Part shown: one piece after another, positions 50,310 to 61,681 of the stretch
How positions within the stretch are numbered: the stretch's first letter is position 1
Layout: every line of letters begins with the position of its first letter
DNA from: Galeopsis tetrahit
Taxonomy: Eukaryota; Streptophyta; Magnoliopsida; Lamiales; Lamiaceae
NCBI GenBank assembly: GCA_963675135.1
Contig: OY776122.1
Span: 83,896,472-83,960,471, forward strand
DNA length: 64,000 nucleotides
Direction of reading: 5' to 3'
Translations under genes and position numbers: made by a program
Notes under the pieces: model-generated
Databases searched by the model: none
What the model was told of the DNA's origin: nothing
The model's input: the letters and a program-made list of their open reading frames with translations, nothing else

Positions 50310-52590
50310 TCCGTTAACTCTCATCGGTCCATTCGAACCTTCCCTTTCTCAATGCGTCGAAAAAAAGTTTGCAACGATCGTCCGTTCGTGCAATGAATCT
50401 ATTCAGCGATGCTACGCATCCTGTCAATCTCTGTACTTCTTTTACATTCCTTGGGCTTTGCATATTGATGATTGCTTGAATTTTCGTAGGATTCGCCTCG
50501 ATGCCCGTCTAGCTAACCATGTGTCCCAGAAATTTCCCGGAACTGACTCCGAAACTGCACTTCTTGGGATTTAGCTTCACGTTGTATTCTTTCAAGATAT
50601 CGAACGTCATGGTGAGGTGATCTTCTTTCCGCAAGCTTTTAACAACGATGTCGTCGACATAGACTTCCACCATCTCGCCAATGTGTTGATCAAACATTTT
50701 GTTTACTAGTCTTTGGTACGTTGCCCCTGCATTTTTCAAACCGAAGGGCATTCTTTTTCAGCTGTACATGTCTGTTGCTGTCATGAAAGCTGTATATCTC
50801 TGGTCGTCGGGATGCATCGCAATATGATGATATCCCGCGAAAGCATCCATAAAAGTTAGCATTTCATGCCCCCTTGTACTATCCACCAGATAATCGATGT
50901 GGGGCATTGGAAAGTGGTCTTTTGGACATGCATCGTTTAGATCTGTGAAGTCTATACACAGTTTCCATGACCCGGTCGTTTTCCGGACGAGCACCGGGTT
51001 TGCCACCCACTCAGGATCAGTTCCTATTTTTTCAATCAACTTATTATCGATCAACCGCCATAGCCGCATACTTATCAGGTCCAAACTTTCTTCGTTTTTG
51101 CTTGATAGGTCTCCTTGTTGGATCAATATTCAATCTATGGCAGGCATGATTCATGTCGATGCCCACCATATCTTCGTGTGACAAGGCGAATGCTCCGATG
51201 TTTTCTTTCAAAAAGGCGATCATTTCTGACCGCAATTGTGCTGGTAAATTTGAACCTATAAACACTTCAAGTTTTGGACGAGCTTCATTTAGATGGATGG
51301 TTTCAAGGTCCTCCGCTGGAGTTGCCCGTTCTTTGGGTTCATTCCAACGAGGGTCCTCGATCCCGATTTCCGGCTCAAAGCCTAGCCTAGGTTCCAGATC
51401 TGGAATGTTCAGTTCTGGAACCTGGTCGTCGATCGCACCAGGGAATTAACCGTTTAGTTCTGCTTGATCATGCTCGTCTATTTCCATTGGGGTATGCTCG
51501 TCCACCTCTGCTTGGTGGTCGTCAAATTGCTGACTTGACTCCCCAATCTCTATTCTTTGGTTCTTGTTGGGAAAACCCTTCAAGTAGTTCATTTGTGTTT
51601 TTTCGTTATGACACTCGATATACTTTCCAACCATAGGAGAATCTTTAGAATGACGCTTAGTAAAACGGACGAGACACTCCCTCGCCCGCATCTGATCACC
51701 TTTGACGGTTATAACTCCCGTCGGGGTTGGAAACTTAATACAATAGTAATAAGTAGAGGCGGCCGCCTTAAATTCATCGAAGAAAGGTCGGGCCGAGGAA
51801 AGCATTGTATGAAGATGGCATGTCGACGACCATGAAGTCGAGCTGCCGAGTGTGATGCATTTCTGTCTCTTTTGTTGATGCCAGTTCCACTGATAGCCTA
51901 ATTTTTCCGATGGGAAGGGAGTGGGTATCTCCGAAACCCACAATGATATCGTCGCATGGCTCGATATATGCAGCGTATCCGCCGAGAGCATCCAGAGTGT
52001 GTTTGAACAAGACATTGGTGTATGCCCCGGTGTCGACCATCAGACGATGGACAACGGTTCCCATAATTTTTCCGGTAACAACCAAAGCATCGTTATTTGG
52101 TTGTACCACCCCGTTTAGATCATCGTCTGTGAAAAGGACTTGGTGTGCGATGGGCTTTTCAGCAGCCGCGACGACACACACTTGATGCACATTATTCAGT
52201 GCTCGCATATCGCTCTGCTGTCGGCGAATAGACAGAGCTGTTCCAGAATGGGTGCCCCCAAGGGGACCTTTTATCACATTGCAGTGGCCGCCGACGAAGT
52301 CAATGTCGCCGGGCGGGGCATTCGTCATTGGGAGCGTCAATTTCTGACGGTTGATCTATTGGCGCAGATCATGGTCGTCCTCGTCGTCGTCGTTACGACG
52401 CTTCTTATCACGGTGGTCGGCATTTCCATCCCTGGGCTTGATGTACTGGGCGAGCTTGCCCTCCATGTACAACTTGTACAAGTTCTTCATTAAATCTCGG
52501 CACCCATTCATCCGGTGGCCGATGGAGTTGTAATAGTCGCATAACTTATCTGCATTCAAGTTGTTCTCATTGGTATGCATCGTGTTGGGA
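50310..52590 (-). mobile_element. Degraded Ty3/gypsy fragment
   Basis: Frames on the minus strand, in order from 52580 down, are: a gag end with a zinc-knuckle-like CDYYNSIGHRMNGC; an aspartic protease with VDTGAYTNVLF (in 51774-52340); linker frames (51044-52015); and reverse transcriptase with CIDFTDLNDACPKDHFPMP (50758-51126), then, after a frame break near 50755, MPFGLKNAGATYQ and YVDDIVVKS (50509-50751). Further RT-like sequence continues to about 50310. Frameshifts and stops break it, and no LTR was found at either end. The left border coincides with an ACTCCCTCCGTT MITE-like word, and the right border abuts LINE sequence. Confidence 0.88.
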
Positions 52591-52619
52591 ATAAAATGAG
52601 AAGTTTTGATTTAGATACT

Positions 52620-54570
52620 AAAACCCCTAAGACATGCCAAATGATTGAGTCTAGCATAGATTGAACATGTTCTAGGAATGTTTTAAGGACTCCGCTCTCG
52701 TCATCAACCTCTTTATATCACCAAGCATACCTGCTGCCCTCCAACAATCCAGTGCATACACACAACAACAAAAAATTGGTGCCAAGGTATCTCGTCTTCC
52801 ACTCCGCAAAGAACACATATCTTATCACTCACCACCCTTCTCGAGAATAGATGCACTTTGTTTGGGAGGACGTTCCGACATATTCGCCATAAGCAATCTT
52901 TAATTTTGGGGGGAACTTTTAAGGCCCACAAAGCTTTCCATCTACCCTCCTCCTTTAGGCTAACATCAGTAGTAAGTCGTGCAGCTAGTTTGTATCCAGA
53001 CTTTACGGAATAATGCCCATTGTTCTCGTAATGCCACACCAACCGATCCTCACTGTTTGGTGGCGAAATGGGCGTACATAAGATAGCTCTCGCGTCCCTT
53101 GGCGAGAATGCTTCCTCAATCAAGTCTCTACTCCGTTGACGCGTTTCTAGAATCATGAGATCAACAACTCTCATATCACCAAAGCCTTCAACTAACGGTG
53201 ATTGCACATAGAAACTCTCCTCGTCCCGCACCCACGGATACCCCCATACACAGACATCCTGTCCTGAGCCAACTTTCCATCGCACACCCCTTCGTAGAAG
53301 TCCTTGCGCCGAGTGGATACTCGACCAAGTGTAGCTGGGATTATTTCCAATTTGTGCGTCTATGAAGCAACTATTCGGGTAGAACTTAGCTTTAAGAATT
53401 TGACAAATTAAATCCCCCGACTCATACACGCCATCCAATCTTTCCCAATAATGCAATATTGAACAGTTGCAAATCTCTAAAGCCACACCCACCCTCATTT
53501 TTTTGTATACACATCATTTCCCATTTCATCCATCTCATTCCTTTAATTGCATCAGTTCCACTACCCCACCAAAATGAGTTGAGCATTCGATGGAGTTCAT
53601 CAAGTATGGTCGATGGAAGGAGAAATACACTCATATAATAAGACGAAATGGATTGCGCTGCAGCTTTAATTAATACTCCCTCCACTTTTAATTAAGTGTC
53701 ATTTTAACAATTTTCAACAAATTAAGATATATAATCATGGACAATTTTACCCTTCATTAATGAAAACTAATTTTAATATTAAATTTATGTTTAGAAATTG
53801 AATGTGCCCAATATTGTATGTGATATTCATGTATACAATGATTAAGGTTTATTCATGATTTATGCTATATTACTATATTCAAAAGGGAAAAGGATTAAAT
53901 CAAGGTAAAGAAAATGGAGGGAGTATAATGTATAAGGGTAAAATTGTCAAAATTAAAGAAAAAAGTGTAGAATGACACTTATTTTGAAAATATTAAAAAA
54001 GGCAAAGTGACACTTAATTAAAAACGGAGGGAGTACCTCTTTTCCTGCTTTAGAGATTTTGCGGCCTCTCCATCCTTGCAATTTCTGCCATACTTTGTAT
54101 TTGATATAGCTGAAAATCTGTCTTTTACCTCTCCCTATAAGAGAAGGCAATCCCAAATATCGCCCTGTGTTCAACGGACTTGCCACACCCATAATTCTAG
54201 AGATCGCTTCCCTTAATTCTGTCCTTGCTGAAAAAGACTTGTTGTAATTAATAGCCTGCCCCGAAACTGTTTCGTAATTGTTCAGGATGTTCTTTAACAC
54301 ACGACATTCATCAACAACGGCTCTACAAAATAGCATGCATTCGTCAGCAAATAAAAGATAGGATAGTGGGGCATCTCTACATTTCTTACTCCCATGCAAA
54401 GAACCTGCATTGACCGCTCTTCTAATAGAAGCAGAAAGACCCTCGACACATAAGATAAATAGCTAGGGAGGATTTTGTATACGAGGATTTTGTATACGAC
54501 ATTGCAGAGTGCAATAGGCCTAAGTTCCGTCATAGATTTTGGGCTCTCACATTTTGGTATAAGCACAACA
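52620..54570 (-). mobile_element. Degraded LINE (L1-type) reverse transcriptase fragment
   Basis: Minus-strand frames in order: an RT beginning LIPKCESP...[13 protein letters not shown] (54294-54566), YLLFADE region (53953-54399), LIKAAAQSISSYYMSVF and FWWGS (53422-53685), and a zf-RVT region WKALWALKVPPKIKDCLWR...CVLCGVEDE (52713-53498). This order is that of plant L1-type LINE ORF2 3' halves. The catalytic F-A-D-D reads F-A-D-E. Frameshifts separate the pieces and a MITE interrupts the frame at 53676-54033. The endonuclease part is absent. Confidence 0.9.
53676..54033. mobile_element. Stowaway-like MITE inside the LINE (358 bp)
   Basis: The termini CTCCCTCCACTTTTAATTAA and the inverse TTAATTAAAAACGGAGGGAG are flanked by TA (53674-53675 and 54034-54035). 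Subterminal GTGTCATTTT / GTGACACTT words are also inverted. The LINE frame resumes on the two sides if the element and one TA are set aside, which fixes the borders to the base. Confidence 0.95.
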
Positions 54571-54685
54571 TTTGTCGAATTTAGTCGTCATCCCCTACAA
54601 TTCTCCAACTATTTTGATAGAATGCAGCCACTCCACACAAGCGGTAAAGATGTCATCCCCTACAATTCTGCGGATTGAACCCATT

Positions 54686-55450
54686 CACTGATTATATATT
54701 CATTTTCCGGTTCCTGTTTAACCAGTGGAAGAGAATGATAAGAATGTCACTTTAACCAGATTATTATATTCATTCTTATCTGTATGACCAGATGAAGAAA
54801 TTGTTAGAGGCATATATTTTATGTTTTTTGTCCTAAAATTTGAACAAAGTTTGTATTTCGAGAAAATATAGGGTTTGTTTGTGGGATAAAACTGATAAAA
54901 CTCTTTAGCATGAAAATTCTATTTATGATCTTTAGATTTATGTTTACGCTAATGACTTATTTTTTTGAGTTATGTTTATGCACTTTGATATTTATAGTCT
55001 ACAATTGTAAATGTTTTATACATTAAACGGTCTAATTATGACTTCTAGTATACTACATATATTTTTACAAAATATTTTCTAAAATATTTTGATTTGTTGT
55101 AGATATACTCTTTTTCATTTTCAATGTTTTTCCATTCAATCACTCTATTAAATTCATATTTTTCATGAACAACTCCTTATTATTCTTCAATTCTAATATG
55201 ACCTTTTTTTTACTTTTACTTTTTATATTCTTAATTTGCAACTCTTTATTAACAGCAACAATGTCCACTCTTCAATATTTGAAGAATTCTTTTAGGGTTA
55301 GGGTTCTTTAGATTGAATTTTTTATAATAATCAAATTCGTGATTAAATTTATGCTGAGATTCATTTTAAGTAGTATTTGACATCTAATCATCTGAGACTT
55401 GAGACTCATTTTAAGTAGTATTTGACATCTAAACTGCCCTCTTACAGTAA
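54686..55450. repeat. Inverted copy of the gene-B 3' flank
   Basis: Read in reverse complement, this stretch follows 59780-60707: GGGCAGTTTAGATGTCAAAT, AACCCTAACCCTAAAAGAAT, GACCGTTTAATGTA and AACCAGTGGAAGAGA words occur in the same order. With the right arm it brackets gene B. Confidence 0.85.
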
Positions 55451-56400
55451 AAGTGCAAAAAGTTCTTAAAATGAGAAACCGTGAATGAGAGGACTCCATC
55501 TCAAACAACTGTCCTTATGTAAATAAAACACCTTTAATTGAAGCAGTTTACCCAGCAAAGATTCACGATAGAGTGGAATATTTCAATAAATATTACTCCC
55601 AATTTCTACACAAACATATGATTAATCTTTTGTTGAGTAAACAAACCATTGCTGCAAAATATGATTGACTTCTTTCTACTATTAGTATGAGTGGTGGGAT
55701 GTTAATTATAGCGTGATGTGATCACTTTAATTAATTAATGTTAATTGCAATTAATTAACCACTCTTAATAATGTTTATGGTTCAAATTCATTATTCACGA
55801 AAAATACTGTAAAACACTCTTTAACTCTTTTTTTTTTTAATTAATCAAATTCAACCTTTTCATAACAATCTATTAAAAAAAGACCTACAATATAAGATGT
55901 GAACAAGAAACAAATATAATAAATTAAATCAAATATAAAATTCTGATGTCGACAGAATAAAATAAATAAATAAGAAATGGAATAATTATAAAAAAACTTC
56001 GTATATATCCAGTATCCCTAGAATGGTTTATTTTATCCATTCTCAACCTTACTAAATATAGATATTTCATCCCTTTTATGATTATTTGCACAATTTTAAT
56101 AAAATTAATATTCTCACGACTTCATTTTATTTTTAAAACTGTCATTTATTTTGAACTAACATTATACTCATAATTTATGTGTAAATAATTGGGGGATGGA
56201 GGGAGTATTACGAAATAAAAAAGAATATTTATATGTGAAATAGAATTAGCAAAGGTGAGTAGGTGAGTAAAAGGTTTGCGAATGAAGTTGAGAATAGAAG
56301 TGCATGTTTATTTACATACAGAGTTTGTCTAAATACATAAGCAGGTCAAAGTGAGGTCAAGTGCATGGACACAGAAAACATAATGTTGCACGCATTTGCA
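55451..56400. other. AT-rich upstream region of gene B
   Basis: No gene. An ATGGAGGGAGTA word at about 56195-56206 may be one end of a MITE without a clear partner. Confidence 0.45.
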
Positions 56401-56405
56401 TGAGC

Positions 56406-56432
56406 TGACGTGGACTAGAATATACACGTGGC
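56406..56432. promoter_or_regulatory. ACGT elements upstream of bZIP gene B
   Basis: TGACGTGG (56406-56413) and ACACGTGGC (56424-56432) lie about 200 bases before the ATG. ACGTGGC is the ABRE/G-box core used by plant bZIP factors and TGACG the as-1-type core. Self- or ABA-type regulation is only an inference. A (CTTT)n tract (about 56563-56593) lies just before the start codon in the leader. Confidence 0.45.
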
Positions 56433-56560
56433 GATTTACGGCGTGATCTTTGAATTAGGCTATGGCTATGGCTATGGCCCCTGTCCAGATTCTCTTTCAT
56501 ATATGTAAGCGCTTTAAACCGGAGAGAGAGAGATTTCAGAATAATAATAATAAAGTATCA

Positions 56561-56591
<31 letters not shown>

Positions 56592-56615
56592 TTGTTCATA
56601 AGCTGTAAGTGATCA

Positions 56616-58743
56616 ATGGCAAGCGGCAAACGCCCCCTGCAGCTGCTGGAATTGGAGGCGGCGGAAGCTCTAGTTTGGTTGAATTCCGGTGAATGGATTA
56701 CGCCACAACACGCTCACTCTGATCAGGTTTCTTACTCCAACTAATTCATTTCTAAAACAATCTCTCTCATATATATATTTTACTTAATTTTGAGATGATC
56801 GATATTCACAACAATAGTCTCATATTTTGATTAATTATATGTATTAAACGTTTGTTATAAAACTTTGTATCATATTTTAAATTTATGAAATTGAGGATTT
56901 TGATATGGATTTTTTTGATGAAGGTAAAAAGGGAATTAAGCTTATGCCTGCCTGCTATTGGTAATCCAGTTAGGATTGTTTGGTTGAAATAAAAATGAGA
57001 GAAACATTTGCTTTTACTAATTACACCAAAAAGAAAGGAAAGGAAAGGAAATTTGATTCTGGATCCTTTTAATTAATTTACTGTATTTGTTTTTGGTTAA
57101 TTCGTTGGATATATTCTGTCACGAGTACCAAATGGAAATGGAAATGGAATCTTGGAAGTTGGAAGTGAAAGAGATAGGTAGTGGGCCATGTATTCCTCAA
57201 AAAAAAAAATGGCCTCTTATATTTCAAAATGATGCCTTACTGTTTGCTTGCAGGAATTGAAATTAATATTTTTGTGTATATATATTACTGTTAGGAGGAG
57301 CAACCTGCAGTTGCTGTTGGTGTTGGCAGCTGTAAACCCTCTTCCAGCTCCTGCACGCAGAAGAAGAGTTATCAATCTCCAATTAATCCTCCTCCTCCAT
57401 CTCCTCCTGTGATCAACAAGAACAAGAACAAGAGGCCCAAACTCACACAGGTACTTACTTATACATACATAATCTTAATGAGAAAGGTAAAGGTAATTAA
57501 CAAAGTTGTTGGTGCAGGCGGAGAAAGAAGAAAGAAAGGGCCTGCGCATAATGTCAAACAGAGAGTCTGCTAGGCGGACTATTCGACGCCGACAGGTATT
57601 AATCTACTCATCTTCAAGATAAGATAAGAGATGAATGAATTCAAGCCAAGTAGTAGGATAGTTTTAGCCAATTGATGTTTCTTATTATTTGTTGTTGTTT
57701 AGGCCGAGGAAGAGGAGTTGACCGAGAAAGTGGATGATCTTGAACAAGAGAATAAGAGTTTGAAGAAGGTATGCTATGCTATTTTCATATATTCTTCTTC
57801 TTCTGCTTCTTCATATTAATACAACAACACTCATACTATCTCTCTGTTCTCTTCTGTTGTGTTGTGTTCAACAGGATGTGGAGTTGATTCTCAAACGCTA
57901 TAATTCTTTAAAAGGCACAAACATATTCCACAAAGCACTGGTGATCTCAGTCGCATCTTCATTCTTACTCGTTTTGTCTCCAAAAACTACTTTTGTACAT
58001 TTACCATGACTTTCATTATTAATTTTCAGTTAGACAAAGTAAGGAAGGACACAGCAGCTGCAGAGGAGGAGGGCCCTCGTATAATTTATCATAGCTTTTG
58101 GCCGCCCTGCACTACTAATCTTCCATCTTCATCTCATTCTCAATTCCCCATCATGCCGCCTTATTCAAGCCATCAACACTTGATGGCAAATACTAGGTCT
58201 GCAGTCCCTTGGTTTCTCCCTGCAGCTCCTCCTCATAGCAACTATTCATGCTCACATGATGATGATGATGATGATAACATTCACCCGCCTGGTCATATCG
58301 TTGTGCCGGGGCTCTTCACCCCGGTGAGGGATGCCCCTGAAGAAGAAGAAGATAGGACTCCTCATAGCAACTATTCATGCTCACATAATGATGATGATAA
58401 CATTCACCCGCCTGGTCATATCGTTGTGCCGGGGCTCTTCACCCCAGTGAGGGATGCCCCTGAAGAAGAAGATAGGACTCCTCATAGCAACTATTCATGC
58501 TCACATGATGATGATGATAACATTCACCCGCCTGGTCATATCGTTGTGCCGGGGCTCTTCACCCCAGTGAGGGATGCCCCTGAAGAAGAAGATAGGACGT
58601 CACAACAAAAGGAATCAAGAGTTTGCTACTACCAACAGGAGGAAGCTGGAGCTCATCAAACTAAAGATGTAGGTCCATCTTATTCACACATATATATTCC
58701 CTGTATTTTAATTTTATATAAGTTACTAGTATATAGTATATGA
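56616..58743 (+). CDS. Atypical bZIP protein with three tandem repeats, gene B (6 exons, 396 aa)
   Basis: Exons: 56616-56726, 57295-57450, 57518-57595, 57703-57768, 57875-57940, 58030-58743, all GT/AG and phase 0. The N-terminus has an ELEAAEALVWLNSGEW patch. The basic region RIMSNRESARRTIRRRQ has Ile where most bZIPs have Arg/Lys (N-x7-I). I recall this substitution from a small plant bZIP group with an NRESARQTIRRRQ-like basic region, to which this protein most likely belongs. The zipper follows with L, L, L, I, L at 7-residue steps and canonical spacing. The last exon encodes three tandem repeats of 43, 40 and 40 residues (58231-58359, 58360-58479, 58480-58599), each with an acidic Asp run, an NIHPPGHIVVPGLFTPVRD core and an EEEDRT end. 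Only the final exon differs greatly in length from gene A. Intact. Confidence 0.86.
58231..58599 (+). repeat. Coding tandem repeat, three units
   Basis: Units of 129, 120 and 120 bp. Units 2 and 3 differ at about one position over their shared length (CACATAATG versus CACATGATG). Unit 1 differs by extra GAT/GAA triplets and one base. All length changes are multiples of three, keeping the frame. Confidence 0.95.
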
Positions 58744-58771
58744 TCATAAACATGTTACTATAACTTATAAT

Positions 58772-58808
<37 letters not shown>

Positions 58809-59780
58809 TCCTACATGAATTAAGCTAATGGTACGTATAGCTAGCTAGTTCAAAATTCAATAATATCAAATTTGACTGCAACTGCAAGTAACACCATGTC
58901 GATTTTCAGCCAAGGTGATGGAACAGATCGATCAAGTTGATTTTCAATCAAACTGATGATTGAACCAACCCCATGTTGTACTACTAGTATTGTATGTTTT
59001 TTTGGGATCCATCGAGGTGGTGGCAGTGATAGAATAATGGAGTAGCTAGCTAGTAGCATCCGTGAACCAGTTCAAACTAAGAGAATAATATTTATATATG
59101 GGGAATAAATCATATCCATCTCTCTTCTCCTCTTACCTTTGTTTTTCTCTATTTTAAATCAAACCTTTTTTCTTTTTGTTGACCTGATCTTATGCAAAAT
59201 AACTCCAAATTTATATTTTAAAAAAATCATAAATATCTAAATAAATTGATGAATTATTCTGTAGGAGTTTATGCTTTGCTTTCATGAAATTTTCAAATGA
59301 TGATTCGTTTGATTAGGTCTTGGTCGTCTTTTATCTATCATACACGGTTCCTGCTCGGCCCGTCCTATTTGGGTCGTCCCACATCGGATCCGTATTGATA
59401 TGATCATATCCGTTATTCGGATCCGTTTATATATATATATTTTTTTATATATATTATACATATAAATATAATATATTTTCAATTTTTTTTTGCATTTAAC
59501 ATGTTTATTAATATATATAACATATGGTATATAACAATAATTCACCTTTCATATATATTTTTTAAGTTAATATAAATTGAAAAAAATGTAATATCAAATA
59601 TTTATCTAAAAATTTATATTGTGAATTTTTTTTTTATAGATATGCTTCTAACACTATTTTATTTATTTTTCAATACAAATCTAAATTTTATGTTATATAT
59701 TTTAACAAAATATATTTATTATTTATTTTAAATACTTTTAAAAAATTTAAATGGGTCGTCCGATCCATCACGCCAGATCC
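58744..59780. other. 3' flank of gene B and AT-rich region
   Basis: It includes an (AT)n microsatellite at about 58770-58806. The GGGTCGTCC / GGATCCGT words at 59340-59430 and GGGTCGTCCGATCCATC at 59753-59769 suggest the two ends of an unidentified repeat of about 420 bp. No gene. Confidence 0.45.
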
Positions 59781-60707
59781 AATGTAAAATACTGTGAGGG
59801 CAGTTTAGATGTCAAATACTACTTAAAATGAGTCTCAGTATAAATTTAATCAATTATTATAAAAAATTCAACCTAAGAACCCTAACCCTAAAAGAATTCT
59901 TCAAATATTGAAGAATAATTTTGTTGTTTTGTTCAACTTGTTTCATTTCAGGACTCTAAACTCAATATAAGATTGTTGTTGTCAAGCTAAAGAAAAATAA
60001 TATTGAAGTTCAATTGAGGTAAAAAGTTTAAAAAGAGGTTATATTAGAATTGATGAATAATAAAGGAGTGCAAATGAAGAATATGAAAAGTAAAAAAAGA
60101 GGTCATATTAGAATTGAAGAATAATAAGGAGTTGTTCATGAAAAATATGAATTTCAGAGGATGATTGAATGGAAAACATTGAAAATGAAAAAGAATATAT
60201 CTACAACAATTGGTTTTAAAGTAGTATGAGATATTGTAACTTTTTTTTTCTTTTGCTATGTAATGGTTTATTGCTCACATGGGTTTAATAGTCTTTATTT
60301 ACATATTATCATTGTCAATTTATATGCTTTGTGGAGAGGAAAATATTCTAGGAATGAATGTATTTAAGGTTCTTTTAACACTAATGATCACTGCGATCAA
60401 AATATTTTAGAAAATATTTTGTAAAAATATATGTAGCATACTAGAAGTCATAATTAGACCGTTTAATGTACAAAACATTTACAATTTAGACTATAAGTAT
60501 CAAATTGCATAAACATAACTCAAAAAAATAAGTCAAAAAAATAAGTCATTGGCGTAAACATAAATCGAAAGATCATAAACAAATCAACATATATGCCTCT
60601 AACAATTTCTTAACTGGTCATAATACTGGTTAGAAAGGAACAGTAAGAATGAATATCTCTTCCACTGGTTAAACACGAACCGGAAGATTAATGAATATAA
60701 TCAGTGT
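59780..60707. repeat. Right arm of inverted repeat bracketing gene B
   Basis: Inverse of 54686-55450 and direct paralogue of part of 37490-38300. Contains GAACCCTAACCCTAAAAG at about 59877-59894. Confidence 0.85.
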
Positions 60708-60827
60708 CAGCTAACATTATATAGTAACGGGTTAGAGTGTCATTTTTATTCATACAACATTCCTTTTAGAATTAGTGCCATTCTCTTCAACAGTTATTAT
60801 TAGCTCACCTAATCTAAACTGATATTG

Positions 60828-60960
60828 ATATGTTCAGCTCCACATATTTTTTTTTTAATTCAAAGGGAATAGATTTCGTAAAAAATGAGACTGATATGTT
60901 CAGCTCCACATATTTTTTTTGTAATTCAAAGGAAATAGATTTCGTAAAAAATGAGATCAG
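60828..60960. repeat. 67-bp tandem duplication
   Basis: GATATGTTCAGCTCCACATA ... GATTTCGTAAAAAATGAGA is present twice in succession (about 60828 and 60895). The paralogous position before gene A (about 38520-38560) has a single diverged copy. Confidence 0.85.
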
Positions 60961-61681
60961 TAAAAGGCAATCACTGATCTTTGTATTGTACCAGGTCAGG
61001 CCTGGGATCTTGAAAAAAATCTCCTATTTCTCATGCGTGAATGTTTAACATATAAATATTTTTCACTCACAATAATTAAATACACAAAGTCAGACTTACT
61101 TGAATTTGTTTTTTAGAGTTAGGGTTAGGGTTCTTTATTTTAAAAAGTGGGAAAGACGCGTAAAAATGAACTTATTTGATTGAGTTTGAGAAGTGGAAAA
61201 CACCCTTAGAAAGCCGGAGTTTTATTTTTATTTGTGAAAAATAAAAAAAATATGTGTAATTTGACGTAGAAGCTTCGACAAGATTTGTAAAAACAAGGAA
61301 AGATTGAAATTAAATATAGTAATTAAATTGATTGTGAAAGTAAAATAAGTGTATTTATTTAATTAGGATAAACCCTATTTATATTGCCTTCGGAATGAGG
61401 TTCACAATTGAAGTGGAATCTGGAGTTGAGTCCAGATACATACAGATACAGAAGCAGGTCAGGTGACTAGAGGCGAGTGGGCACAGAAAACAAAGTCCCG
61501 TCCCTTCCGTCTGTAGAAAACGTCGCGCGTGGACTAGAATCAGGAGTCTTGCTGTTGTGGTCTTTAAGTAGCAGATTCTAAGGGAGCGAGATTGAAACAA
61601 AACACAAAGATCCCTTTCTCCTCCTCATAGCAAAATTATTAAGTCGGTACACACACACGCACACGCACACAAAGAGAGAGA

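Noticed and set aside
59282..59545. 87-aa minus-strand Lys/Tyr/Ile-rich frame
   Set aside because: AT-rich composition; no family and no splice context.
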